From the NCBI GenBank assembly GCA_964350245.1, contig CAYGJC010000006.1, forward strand, positions 39,933 through 103,932: a DNA stretch of 64,000 nucleotides, given 5' to 3'. The position numbers were made by a program, and so were the translations under genes. The notes under the pieces are model-generated. The model saw nothing but the letters and a program-made list of their open reading frames with translations. It did no database searches and was not told where the DNA came from. Source of the DNA: JAJACP01 sp964350245. Its GTDB lineage: Bacteria > Chlamydiota > Chlamydiia > Chlamydiales > JAAKFR01. The first letter of the stretch is position 1. Each line of letters opens with the position of its first letter. Positions 41,697 through 50,092 of the stretch are shown here, piece after piece.

Positions 41697-42747
41697 TCAT
41701 CACCCCATTTTTAAGATGGAAAATCCCTGGGAGACTCACTCACACAATGTATGGCTAGCCTCAACCCTCTCTGTTTCCAGAAATTTAAGTAAATTTAAGT
41801 TTCCTGCTAAACTCGATAAAGCAAGAGAAGAGCAGATTCTTTCTCTCATTTGGGAAGGAGCCAAGCAGGCCCCTCAACTCATCCATCCTTCACTCCATCG
41901 CTCGGAGGAGATCGGTCCCCTACAAAAAGAATTCCTGCTGGAGCACTTTTTAATCCTCGATGCCTTTCACCAAGGACATGCTGGAGGGGGTTTTATCGTC
42001 GATGAGGAGGCTAACTTTTTGGGTGTTGTCAATCAACAAGATCACCTTCAGCTACATTTCATTGATACACAGCAGGAAATCGAAAAATCGTGGAATCACC
42101 TGGTCAAACTAGAAGGACATCTTGGCAAAAGCCTCGATTTTGCTTTCACTCCCCGTTTTGGCTTTTTAACGGCAGATCCTGCTCACTCAGGAACAGGTCT
42201 TGTTGTCTCGCTATTTTTACACATCCCCGCCACCATTCACACGGGCGAGCTCTCTGAACTACTTGAAAAGGAGAAGGAAGAAGAAGTCGAGGCTGTCGGG
42301 CTACAAGGGAAGACAACTGATATGATCGGGGATATTTTAGTGGCACGCAATACATGTACAATCGGTTTAACCGAAGAGTATATTTTGACTACCATGCGCA
42401 TGTGGGCCACAAAGGCCGTTGTTGCCGAAATCAGCATCCGTAAAAAGCTGATGGAAAATGACGACGAGCAGATGAAAAACAAAGTCACCCGAGCCCTTGG
42501 ACTCTTAACTCACTCCTATCAACTCGAGGTCATCGAGGCACTAAATGCTCTTAGTTTAGTAAAACTCGGTGTGGAAATCGGCTGGATCACAGCTCCCCCC
42601 AAACTCAACTTAAACCAAGTGTTATTCAACTGCCGCCGGGCACACCTGATGAATCTCTCTGATCCCAAAGTGGAGGTTCCTGAGCTTCCGCGTAGACGAG
42701 CTGAATATTTGCAAGAAATAGGCAGCCAGCTTAAACTCGCCATCTAA
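41677..42747 (+). CDS. mcsB: McsB-like protein arginine kinase homologue, probably catalytically altered
   Basis: The 356-residue protein aligns along its length with McsB phosphagen-kinase-type enzymes: WLASTLSVSRNLSKFKFP, the loop VVNQQDHLQLHF, GFLTADPAHSGTGL, VGLQGKTTDMIGDI and the C-terminal CRRAHLMNL. Several catalytic positions differ from the McsB consensus. The N-terminal SxRxRLxRN has lost two Arg, NEEDHLR has become NQQDHLQ, the active-site Cys in LTxCP is Asp167, and the Glu in GxxGE is Lys212. It therefore looks like a pseudokinase that keeps the fold. It is coupled to mcsA, and its stop shares a base with the next start. Confidence 0.85.
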   Translation: MKKGKSDHHPIFKMENPWETHSHNVWLASTLSVSRNLSKFKFPAKLDKAREEQILSLIWEGAKQAPQLIHPSLHRSEEIGPLQKEFLLEHFLILDAFHQGHAGGGFIVDEEANFLGVVNQQDHLQLHFIDTQQEIEKSWNHLVKLEGHLGKSLDFAFTPRFGFLTADPAHSGTGLVVSLFLHIPATIHTGELSELLEKEKEEEVEAVGLQGKTTDMIGDILVARNTCTIGLTEEYILTTMRMWATKAVVAEISIRKKLMENDDEQMKNKVTRALGLLTHSYQLEVIEALNALSLVKLGVEIGWITAPPKLNLNQVLFNCRRAHLMNLSDPKVEVPELPRRRAEYLQEIGSQLKLAI

Positions 42748-43565
42748 TGCTGCGCCGTTTTTTATTTGTTCTATTTCTATTCGCATCCTGCTGGGGATGT
42801 CCCTCCAAGCCCCTTCTTGAGGTTTTGGATCGATTTGGTATTGTTCATGATGGATCGTGGGCGTCGATTCAAGAAGAGACCGAAAAGGCATGGCTCAAAG
42901 GGAGAAATGTTGAGTTGTGGGAGCTTGAGTCTGTCCAAGCCCCCTCCGATGAAGAAGTATATGCTCTCTTCACCCCTCTTGGCATGACGCAGACCATCCA
43001 CGCCTCAGAATGCACGTATACCTATGCACTACTCTTGGGATCCACAAAAGAAATTGTGCGCAATCGCTTGCTCTTTTTGAAAAGCGAATGGGAAAGAGGA
43101 GTACGCTTTGACCAGCTTGTGATCCTCACAGGTGATCGGCCTCTTGCCCCCTTTGAAAGGAGTCAAGCCAAAAACGAAACGGAGATGATCAAAGAGCTTT
43201 TGCAGGAGATGGACCTGCCCAAAGAGTGGTACACCTCTCTGGTCATTATCGATACACCACGCCCGGAAGGAATGCGGCGCCCACACACCTACCACACAAT
43301 CGAATGCTGGCTTGCTACAGAGCCGGCTCCCGGAAAGATGCTTGTCATCTCTGATCAGCCCTTTATCCATCGACAGGGCGCCGTTTTTGACCTCTATATC
43401 CCGGGAACCGAATCGGTTGGAGAAGGATTTTCTGTAGAAAGAATCCAAGGGCGTGCCCAAATTCTTTTAGCGGAGCTGGCTCAGTGGATTAAGCTAGACC
43501 GTCAAGCGGCTTCAGGCAACGGAAGTTCCTCGCGCAGCAAGTCGCCCTGCTTATACGAAAGATAG
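42747..43565 (+). CDS. exported protein of unknown function with a chimeric C-terminus
   Basis: The 272-residue product starts with a signal peptide, possibly a lipobox (MLRRFLFVLFLFASCWGC). The mature part is alpha/beta with no motif I recognise (YALLLGSTKEIVRNRLLFLK, QLVILTGDRPLAPFERSQAK). The pattern of a leading strand, a Cys-rich N-terminus and TGDRP may indicate a DUF218-like or hydrolase-like fold, but this is uncertain. The final 20 or so residues are encoded by a stretch duplicated from the end of the neighbouring symporter gene, read antisense, so the original C-terminus has been replaced. It follows mcsB by a one-base overlap. Confidence 0.7.
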   Translation: MLRRFLFVLFLFASCWGCPSKPLLEVLDRFGIVHDGSWASIQEETEKAWLKGRNVELWELESVQAPSDEEVYALFTPLGMTQTIHASECTYTYALLLGSTKEIVRNRLLFLKSEWERGVRFDQLVILTGDRPLAPFERSQAKNETEMIKELLQEMDLPKEWYTSLVIIDTPRPEGMRRPHTYHTIECWLATEPAPGKMLVISDQPFIHRQGAVFDLYIPGTESVGEGFSVERIQGRAQILLAELAQWIKLDRQAASGNGSSSRSKSPCLYER

Positions 43566-43567
43566 AC
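43521..43567. repeat. direct repeat copy 1 (duplicated 3' end of the AgcS symporter gene)
   Basis: These 47 bases are identical to 44186-44232, and similarity continues about 16 bases to the left with a few mismatches. Copy 2 is the authentic 3' coding end of the symporter gene; copy 1 forms the 3' end of the exported-protein gene in the opposite sense. Confidence 0.95.
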
Positions 43568-43729
43568 TATTTGGCAAAAATAGGTGAGGAGCTTAGACTT
43601 TCTCAAGGAAGGCATACCGAAAAATGTAAAGAGGCCTCCAGTTAGCTAAACTAACTCTATGGATCAGAAACTCCTAAAAGACGCTCCTTCCTTAGCTCCA
43701 AGGCTCTGCACTAACCCTCTCTTTAAAAT

Positions 43730-44092
43730 TTAGGAGGAGTGCGCATGTGAGTCTGGATCAGCTGGCTCAAAAGCGTTGTAGATCCTTTGGCCGGTCTGAA
43801 TACCAACATATACCCCTACCAGAACAGAACCTCCAATCACAATAGGCGGTCCCAGAAGTCCAACAGTGCTATAAACGATTGCGCTTCCAATAGTAGTGGG
43901 GCCAGCCAAAGTGGCGCCACCAGCTACAAGCTGTATCCCAACACCTGTTATGGCAGCAGTAATATAAGTAAAAGCTCCAGCAGTCAACCCCGCAGCAGTA
44001 CCTCCAGCAGCGGTTGCCGATACTTGAGCTGTTGCTCTTCCCGCGCTTCCTAGTGAAGCCGAAACGGATCTTGAGCTAATTCCACAAGACAT
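43730..44092 (-). CDS. small glycine/alanine-rich hydrophobic protein
   Basis: The 120-residue protein has a Ser-rich N-terminus (MSCGISSRSVSASLGS), then about 70 residues of Gly/Ala-rich hydrophobic sequence (TAAGLTAGAFTYITAAITGV; LVAGGATLAGPTTIGSAIVY) with glycine-zipper spacing, probably two to three membrane helices, and a short polar tail (EPADPDSHAHSS). A strong AGGAGGT lies before the ATG. It has no Sec-type signal. It sits between the two copies of the 47-bp repeat. A membrane-inserting secreted protein (Inc-like or pore-forming) is one possibility; the function is unknown. Confidence 0.65.
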   Translation of the reverse strand: MSCGISSRSVSASLGSAGRATAQVSATAAGGTAAGLTAGAFTYITAAITGVGIQLVAGGATLAGPTTIGSAIVYSTVGLLGPPIVIGGSVLVGVYVGIQTGQRIYNAFEPADPDSHAHSS

Positions 44093-44166
44093 GATTACCT
44101 CCTTGTATCAGAAGGTATCAGGCTAAAAAAAAACAATATAATTTCAACTGATTTAAAATTGATAGG

Positions 44167-45531
44167 TTAAGCCGCCTCAGGCAGTGGAAGTTCCTCGCGC
44201 AGCAAGTCGCCCTGCTTATACGAAAGATAGACAATGCTTAAAATGTGCGGGACAACAACCGGCACAAGCAAATAGTCTATCAGTGACCACACAACCGTCA
44301 CGTCCAAAATGGCCCCAAAGAAAATCAGGACAGCCGTGGCCCCAAAATAGAGCCGCATACCACGTTGCTTGGTCAGGTAGCTAAAGCATTGGCTGCCATT
44401 GTAGCTATTACCCAAAATTGTTCCGAAGGCAAACAGAAGCGCACTGGCTGCCACAATGAGCAATCCAACTGTAGAGAAGTAACTCTCAAAAGAGGCTGCC
44501 ACCATGTTAATACCCAGTGAGAGGGTGGGATCAAGCCAAGTTTGGGTCACAAGAGCTACAAGGCTCGATAGAATACAGATGAAACCAGCTGAATAGGTGG
44601 CAATCATAGCCAAAATGCCTTGGTCAACCGCCCCATCAGTCTCGGCCATGGAGTGGGGAATGGTTTGGGTGCCCACACCCGCCTCGCTTGACTGAAGCCC
44701 TTTGAAAACTCCCCAGCGGAGAGCAGAGACGATCCCCCCGACTGTGACGCCAGTAGCAAATGACTGCGGCGCAAAGGCTGATTTGAATACCATCTGGATA
44801 ATAGAGGGCATCATATCGAGGTTAAGGAGAATGATCCAAAGCGATCCTCCCACGTAAATCAAAAACATGGCTGGTACTAGCTTTGCCGATAAGTTGGCAA
44901 TCCGCTTAATTCCTCCAATCAAAATAGCCGAAATGGCCACCGCCAAAACCAATCCTGTTACCCAATGAGGAATATAAAATGAACCAATAAGCGGCCTACC
45001 TAGAATTTCTCCCAGCTGATTCGCCTGGGCAGCAGACCATCCCATCAACATGGTGAAGGCAAAAAAAGCGTACCACTTGGCCAAAAAAGGGCGAATCTCA
45101 TCTTGCATATACTGCATTGGCCCCCCGACAACACCCCTATTAGGATGGTGTTTTCGGTAGGAAAGAGCAAAGGTAACCTCAGTGAAATTGACAGCAGCTC
45201 CCAGTACAGTCGCAATGATAAATCCTAAAATAGCACCTGGTCCCCCAATCCGAATCGCAATCACCGGAGAGACAATTGTGGAAATCCCGATTGTAGTAGA
45301 CATCGCTGTGAAAAGAGCCTTATGCGCGTGGATAGTGGTTTCGCTCTCTTTTTTCTTTTGGCCACTAAACATTAAGCCAAAAAGAAGGCGGAACATGTGG
45401 GGAAGCTTGCGAAATTGAATGCCACGCGTTTTTACTGTTAAGAGCAAGCTGGCACCCAAAACAATCGGTGTTGTCAAAAATAAAAAGAAATCGCCACACG
45501 CTTTCAAAAATTCCATTTTCTGTCCTAGCAT
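44167..45531 (-). CDS. sodium:alanine/glycine symporter, AgcS family
   Basis: The 454-residue inner-membrane transporter has about eleven hydrophobic helices and the AgcS signature region GGVVGGPMQYMQDEI. Further family segments are GVFKGLQSSEAGVGTQTIPHSMAETD and YNGSQCFSYLTKQRG. Members import alanine or glycine with sodium; Chlamydia has a homologue (CT735). It is transcribed alone and its 3' end is duplicated 665 bases downstream. Confidence 0.92.
   Translation of the reverse strand: MLGQKMEFLKACGDFFLFLTTPIVLGASLLLTVKTRGIQFRKLPHMFRLLFGLMFSGQKKKESETTIHAHKALFTAMSTTIGISTIVSPVIAIRIGGPGAILGFIIATVLGAAVNFTEVTFALSYRKHHPNRGVVGGPMQYMQDEIRPFLAKWYAFFAFTMLMGWSAAQANQLGEILGRPLIGSFYIPHWVTGLVLAVAISAILIGGIKRIANLSAKLVPAMFLIYVGGSLWIILLNLDMMPSIIQMVFKSAFAPQSFATGVTVGGIVSALRWGVFKGLQSSEAGVGTQTIPHSMAETDGAVDQGILAMIATYSAGFICILSSLVALVTQTWLDPTLSLGINMVAASFESYFSTVGLLIVAASALLFAFGTILGNSYNGSQCFSYLTKQRGMRLYFGATAVLIFFGAILDVTVVWSLIDYLLVPVVVPHILSIVYLSYKQGDLLREELPLPEAA
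44186..44232. repeat. direct repeat copy 2 (native 3' end of the AgcS symporter gene)
   Basis: This is the source copy of the 47-bp repeat. Here it encodes, on the minus strand, the C-terminal residues of the symporter (LSYKQGDLLREELP). Confidence 0.95.
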
Positions 45532-45564
45532 TCTGAATACAAGTAAATTATAAGCTAAGGCTGA

Positions 45565-46758
45565 TTAAAATTCAAAGTTAACTTCTTTTTGACGCATGTG
45601 AAACATCATCAGAAGGGCGGCTATAAAAAGGAAGAGGGCGCCTATTGCAATCAGTCCTCTTAGACCAAGAGAAGGGATCAAGTTAAGAGCAAATCCGGTC
45701 ACGGCCCAAGTTGCTGACAGAGCCGCCGCAAAGAAGCCGGTAGACTCGACCTTGCTGACGTGGGAGAAGGTGATCATCAAAGAGCCATAGGCGATCATAT
45801 CAAAACCGGCGACCAAAAAAGCCATGACCCAGAGAAAAACTGGGGCGGAATAGAGCACGGGCAAGATCAGGCAGACCCCAGTGAGCAAAAGAGAAACGAA
45901 AGCCAGCTTTTCGGCACGCATTTTTCTCAAGCACACCTTCATTCCAACGAGGACAACCAAGGCAAAGGCCACTCCCATATAGCCATTAAAAAGACCGATT
46001 TCCCAGCTCTGAAAAGCATACACTGTCGACACATAGATCTGAATCAATTGAAAAAAGAGGCTAAAACCGATCTGCATGCAGAGAAATACAAGCGCCAAGA
46101 GGCACGTTTCTTTCCTCTTAAAACCCTGAATCAGCATAGACAAAGGACGTGCCCAAGAGAAGGGTTTTGCCTCCGCTTTTTGAGAAGGAAAAGCCCGCGC
46201 AATCCAAAAAGTCGCCACAAAGCCTAAAAGAGCGGCAAGATAGAAGGGCGTGGATAGGGTGAACCATGAAACAAGAGCGGCATCAGAAAAAATCCCCCCG
46301 ATGAGAGGGCCCAAAACAATTCCAATGCTTAGAATCGCTGTGACTCCTTTCATGTAGCGGGGTCTGGCCTGGATAATAGCCTCCTGAGCCAAAGGTTGGC
46401 TCCCCGCCATGATTCCGGAAAGACCCCGACCGATCAAAAGCAGCGGAATGCTAAAGAACTCAACACCCACTCCCATCAGAAAAAAACTGAACGTAATCCC
46501 TCCCATACAAAGGAGCAAAACCCCCTTTTTTCCCCATTTTCGGGCCAAATCCCCCATCAAAGGAGCACCAAAAAAAGCAGCTAGAGGGTAGAGAAGAAAG
46601 CTCAGTCCCAAATAGAAATAGCGCGTTCCCTGTGAAAGACCCTCGGCCATATGAAGCCCCTGATCTCCTGCAAACAGCTCCGTCATCAAGGGATAGACAA
46701 GCCCAAACCCCATTAGGTCGACAATAATGGCTAAAAAGGCAGGAAAAATAATGTGCAA
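45565..46758 (-). CDS. MFS transporter, drug:H+ antiporter type
   Basis: The 397-residue protein has twelve predicted helices and TetA-like motifs: FLLYPLAAFFGAPLMGDLARKWGKKGVLL (motif A, GxLADRxGRR-type, here in two pieces) and GIVLGPLIGGIFSD (motif C region). The start is TTG at 46758, supported by AGGAG at a five-base distance, which lies within the end of mscL. The substrate is unknown. Confidence 0.85.
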   Translation of the reverse strand: MHIIFPAFLAIIVDLMGFGLVYPLMTELFAGDQGLHMAEGLSQGTRYFYLGLSFLLYPLAAFFGAPLMGDLARKWGKKGVLLLCMGGITFSFFLMGVGVEFFSIPLLLIGRGLSGIMAGSQPLAQEAIIQARPRYMKGVTAILSIGIVLGPLIGGIFSDAALVSWFTLSTPFYLAALLGFVATFWIARAFPSQKAEAKPFSWARPLSMLIQGFKRKETCLLALVFLCMQIGFSLFFQLIQIYVSTVYAFQSWEIGLFNGYMGVAFALVVLVGMKVCLRKMRAEKLAFVSLLLTGVCLILPVLYSAPVFLWVMAFLVAGFDMIAYGSLMITFSHVSKVESTGFFAAALSATWAVTGFALNLIPSLGLRGLIAIGALFLFIAALLMMFHMRQKEVNFEF

Positions 46759-46767
46759 ACAGTCTCC

Positions 46768-47163
46768 TTATAGCTGAGAGCCGCACTGTCCACATTTTTT
46801 TGCTGCAAGCGGAATCTTAAAGCAGCATTCGGGACACACTTTGGTATCGGGCGTCTCTTCTTTTTTCTTATGTAACTTAGATAAGAACTTAATCGCCAGA
46901 AAAACACAGAAGGCAATAATCAGAAAGTTGACGACCGAATTGATGAAAGCGCCATAGCGTAAAACCACTTTCTCATGCAGCTTCACCTCGAGCCCGGTAA
47001 AATCAATCCCATCGATCAAGAGTCCAATAGGGGGCATGAGTATATCCGAGACAAACGAGCTGACTACCTTTCCAAATGCGCCTCCAACGACCACCGCAAC
47101 AGCCAGATCGACCACGTTCCCACGTAATACAAACTGTTTAAACTCTTTCCAAAAAGATGACAT
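46768..47163 (-). CDS. mscL: large-conductance mechanosensitive channel with a zinc-ribbon-like tail
   Basis: MscL (131 residues) releases solutes under osmotic shock. The N-terminus WKEFKQFVLRGNVVDLAVAVVVGGAFGKVV is almost canonical (TM1 with the gate glycines), followed by TM2 (YGAFINSVVNFLIIAFCVFL). The usual C-terminal helix bundle is replaced by a Cys-rich end, CPECCFKIPLAAKKCGQCG, with two CxxC pairs that may bind zinc. The ATG is nine bases after the lipoprotein gene, and the MFS gene follows. Confidence 0.93.
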   Translation of the reverse strand: MSSFWKEFKQFVLRGNVVDLAVAVVVGGAFGKVVSSFVSDILMPPIGLLIDGIDFTGLEVKLHEKVVLRYGAFINSVVNFLIIAFCVFLAIKFLSKLHKKKEETPDTKVCPECCFKIPLAAKKCGQCGSQL

Positions 47164-47172
47164 AGCTCCCTC

Positions 47173-48141
47173 CTAAAATGAATACTTGAGCATTAAACAG
47201 GGAAAGAGCTCTTTTCTTTGAGTGATTTTATCTGCATACATACAGTAGAGCTGCTCATTATACTGTTTAGCTGCGAGTCCAGCTCCACTAATGCCCCCAA
47301 AGTACCAGCCTCCCTCTAAACTCAAGGTGATAATGCCCGCTGCGGTGTTACCATTACTGATAAAGTGCGCGGCAGCGCCAATAAAAAGCGCGTTGATCAA
47401 AAGTGCTGTGACAGCTGTCTGCTTCATTCCCACGTACCAATAGCCGGCTCCCGGCAAAACAGCATTAAGCACTTGGGCCTTACGGATTGATTTGGCCTCT
47501 TTTCTATAGCCACACACAATATTTTCATAATCGTAGTGTTGGCAGAGCTCATCGAAGTCTGCTTGTTTAATCACGCTTAAGAGCGTTAAACGTCTTGCGT
47601 GATCAGGGGAGTCCGACTGAATGAGATTGAGGATTTGCTCTGCATGGTCGCACTTTCCCACTTGCTGGTAGCTATCATACAGGATAAGGAGAAGGTCTGA
47701 GAAGGCAGGAAATGTGTGATCGGCACAAGCGAGATCCGTTGATTCCACTAAGTAGACCACCTCTCCATATTTTTTCCCCAAGTAATAGGCGAGCGCTGTG
47801 GCATATTCGATCTCTTGCCGTCTTGCCTTGGCCTCTAAAGGGATGAGACAAAGCGCTCGTTTAAAGCCTGTTATGGCCCGATAGAGATCAAAGTCTTGAG
47901 CGAAAGTGAGAGCAATCGCGTACTCTTTTCCCCAATCAGCCTGATACTCTTTGGCCGAAAGAGGAGGAAAGGGAGAGATAGAGAAGTCTTGTGGCAGATA
48001 GAGGGCAATCCTCTTTTCTCTTTGCACCTCTTTGGGATGGGGAGGCTCTGAGATCACCGGTTCGATGGTAGTGGGTACTCTGTGGTAGCATCCCGATACA
48101 AAAGAGACAAGTGTGATGAGAAGGATGAGACGTCTAAACAT
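47173..48141 (-). CDS. lipoprotein with TPR-like region and C-terminal membrane segments
   Basis: The 322-residue protein starts with a lipoprotein signal (MFRRLILLITLVSFVSGC, lipidated Cys18). The middle is helical and TPR-like (YRAITGFKRALCLIPLEAKA). The last 100 residues hold two hydrophobic helices around NAVLPGAGYWYVGMKQTAV, reminiscent of the TM2/DUF5683 type (PGxGxxYxG). No function is known. It is nine bases upstream of mscL and probably co-transcribed. Confidence 0.72.
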   Translation of the reverse strand: MFRRLILLITLVSFVSGCYHRVPTTIEPVISEPPHPKEVQREKRIALYLPQDFSISPFPPLSAKEYQADWGKEYAIALTFAQDFDLYRAITGFKRALCLIPLEAKARRQEIEYATALAYYLGKKYGEVVYLVESTDLACADHTFPAFSDLLLILYDSYQQVGKCDHAEQILNLIQSDSPDHARRLTLLSVIKQADFDELCQHYDYENIVCGYRKEAKSIRKAQVLNAVLPGAGYWYVGMKQTAVTALLINALFIGAAAHFISNGNTAAGIITLSLEGGWYFGGISGAGLAAKQYNEQLYCMYADKITQRKELFPCLMLKYSF

Positions 48142-48205
48142 GCTGCTATTTTCATGATTTCTCTAATTTTAGGCGAGCACTAGTGCTGGTTTATGTAGTG
48201 GCACA

Positions 48206-49387
48206 TTAGGAAAAGTCGGGAATGGTTCTGACCATAAACTCATCAAACAATGGAACCGTGAAGGCAATATATCCATACGAGGGGCTATAAATCATTCCTT
48301 TCTTCATGAGATTCGCTCTCACTGGGCTTAATCCAGAAACTTTTGAATCGAGTTTACATGCAATATCAGCAACTTTATAAGGCTCTTTTCCCAAAGAGGC
48401 CATCATTCTCAAAAAGTCTCTCTCCTTGGGCGTTAATCGATCAAAGCGCACTCTGAAAAAATTCTGATCCAACTGATCGATCACTTCACTTGTCGTTTTT
48501 TCAACTACATCTACTGTGATCGGGCTTGACTCAGCCCGATTCCAAACCTTATACCCCCATTCCTGGACGAAGTACGGATAACCCTTAGTGTGAACATAAA
48601 TGTTTTCAAGCGCCTGCTCATCAAACTCTACTAAGGCAGCAAGAGCGGGATCTCTTAGGGCTTTGTACGCATCTTCTCTTGATAGTTCGCCGATGAGGGG
48701 AAAATTAAATAGACGTTCAGCATACGACTTTGATTCTCCCGCAAGACCAGGCAAAACGGGGAGTCCTGCCCCAAGTAATAGTACAGGAAGCTGTTTTTGT
48801 TGAAGTTTATGCATGGACATAATCAAAGCGCCCAGTTCTTGTCTTGAAAGATACTGAATTTCGTCTACTAAAACAGCAACGGCACAGTTTCGATCAAAAG
48901 CGGCTTCTCCTATGGCGACAAACAGCTGAGGTAGGTCAATTTCTAAATCTCCACTATCAGCAGAACCCAACTCTGGTTCTACGCCCAAGCTAATTGAGAT
49001 TTCGCCATAACTGATTTTTAAGGCTCCCACAAAACTTTTTAAAACAGCAAGAGCTCGTTTTGCTTTGTTCCCAACTCCTGCCATCCTACCAAGGCTAAAA
49101 AGCAGTGTTCTCAAATAGGGTACTAGTAAAGCACCCAGTGGCTTATCCTCGTGAGCCTCTATAAAAATCGTTTGGAAACCTGTCTGTTCAGCCCTCCTTT
49201 GGATCTCATTGAGCAGGACTGTTTTTCCCACACCTCGCAAACCCGTCAATAATAAGCTCTTTTCTGGTTTACGCGCCTTAATCCTTCCTAGTAAAATTTC
49301 TGCTTGTCTAAGAACAGGATCTCTGCCCACCAACTCGGGTGGCGGAGCTCCTGCTCCAGGAGAATAAGGGTTTTTAATAGGATCCAT
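48206..49387 (-). CDS. Orc1/Cdc6-like AAA ATPase with winged helix
   Basis: The 393-residue protein has a PxLVGRDPVLRQAE N-terminus, Walker A GLRGVGKT (49-56), Walker B AVLVDEIQYL (about 163-172) and a winged-helix-like C-terminus (LTPKERDFLRMMASLG, SPVRANLMKKGMIYSPSYG). This AAA_16 layout resembles Orc1/Cdc6 and archaeal ATPases found singly in bacteria. It is transcribed alone from a region with five phased AGTTATA elements just upstream of its ATG, so it probably binds them and controls its own expression. It may be a remnant of a mobile element. The biological role is unknown. Confidence 0.78.
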   Translation of the reverse strand: MDPIKNPYSPGAGAPPPELVGRDPVLRQAEILLGRIKARKPEKSLLLTGLRGVGKTVLLNEIQRRAEQTGFQTIFIEAHEDKPLGALLVPYLRTLLFSLGRMAGVGNKAKRALAVLKSFVGALKISYGEISISLGVEPELGSADSGDLEIDLPQLFVAIGEAAFDRNCAVAVLVDEIQYLSRQELGALIMSMHKLQQKQLPVLLLGAGLPVLPGLAGESKSYAERLFNFPLIGELSREDAYKALRDPALAALVEFDEQALENIYVHTKGYPYFVQEWGYKVWNRAESSPITVDVVEKTTSEVIDQLDQNFFRVRFDRLTPKERDFLRMMASLGKEPYKVADIACKLDSKVSGLSPVRANLMKKGMIYSPSYGYIAFTVPLFDEFMVRTIPDFS

Positions 49388-49403
49388 TTTGACTCATACC
49401 AAA

Positions 49404-49459
49404 AGTTATATCAAGTTATAACCAGTTATAGCAGAAATCTGCTATAACTAGCTATAACT
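49404..49459. promoter_or_regulatory. array of five 10-bp-phased AGTTATA elements around a palindrome
   Basis: AGTTATA occurs at 49404, 49414 and 49424, exactly 10 bases apart. Its reverse complement TATAACT occurs at 49443 and 49453, again 10 apart. The inner pair forms a perfect 12-bp inverted repeat (49424-49435 with 49438-49449) around AA. The array begins 17 bases upstream of the ATPase ATG and 106 bases from the divergent propeller gene. Confidence 0.85.
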
Positions 49460-49565
49460 TTGTATAAAGTGCGGGACTTCCCACTCTTAGCCGCTCCTAT
49501 TTCGCAAATTCTATTTTAAGAAAACATAAAGCTCAGTTAGGATGTGGGCAAAAACTGGAGCCTAT

Positions 49566-50092
49566 ATGACCCGTTTTCTCATTCTACTCATGCTGCCCTC
49601 ACTTTTGTGGGGCGTTTCGACAAGTGCCCCTGTCAGCATCTCCTCAGTGGGAGGCAATAGCAGCCCGCAAATTGCGCTCGCAGATAATGGAAATGCCGTT
49701 GCTCTTTGGACGGCATTCCCCAATCAAATTTTTGTTTCTAATTTTACGGCTACCACCGGACTGTGGAGTGGCCCTGTCACGCTGACATTGGGAAATGCGC
49801 CGCAACTAGCCATTGATGGGACGGGCAATGCAATTGTAGTGTGGGTCACCTCCACCAGCCAAATCAACGCCTCTCGGTTTGATGTCGCCACACAGACCTG
49901 GTCTGCAGCCGTTTTGGTCTCCTCAACAGGAGGTGTCAATACGTTTCCACAGATCGCAATGAATGGAAATGGTGTTGCTCTTGTCGTGTGGCTACAAAGC
50001 ACCAATCAGGTGCTTGCCTCGAGCTTTAACCCGAATACGTTTGCCTTTTCCACTCCCACAACCTTTTTATCAAACACCAATCCAGCCGGATT
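49566..50092 (+). CDS. exported beta-propeller-like repeat protein (truncated by assembly gap)
   Basis: The protein starts at ATG 49566 (GGAG five bases before) with a signal peptide (MTRFLILLMLPSLLWGVS); an ATG at 49542 is less likely. The mature part has repeats of about 55 residues containing the pattern NGNAVxxWxxxxNQIFxSxF: ADNGNAVALWTAF, GTGNAIVVWVTST, GNGVALVVWLQST. The repeats suggest blades of a secreted propeller or adhesin. The frame runs into the 100-N gap at 50093, so the C-terminus is missing. A related protein lies at 62961-63482. Confidence 0.75.

Noticed and set aside
43660..43731. 24-codon frame starting MDQKLLKDAP on the plus strand
   Set aside because: It is too short, has no ribosome site and ends at the stop of the opposite-strand gene; there is no supporting context.
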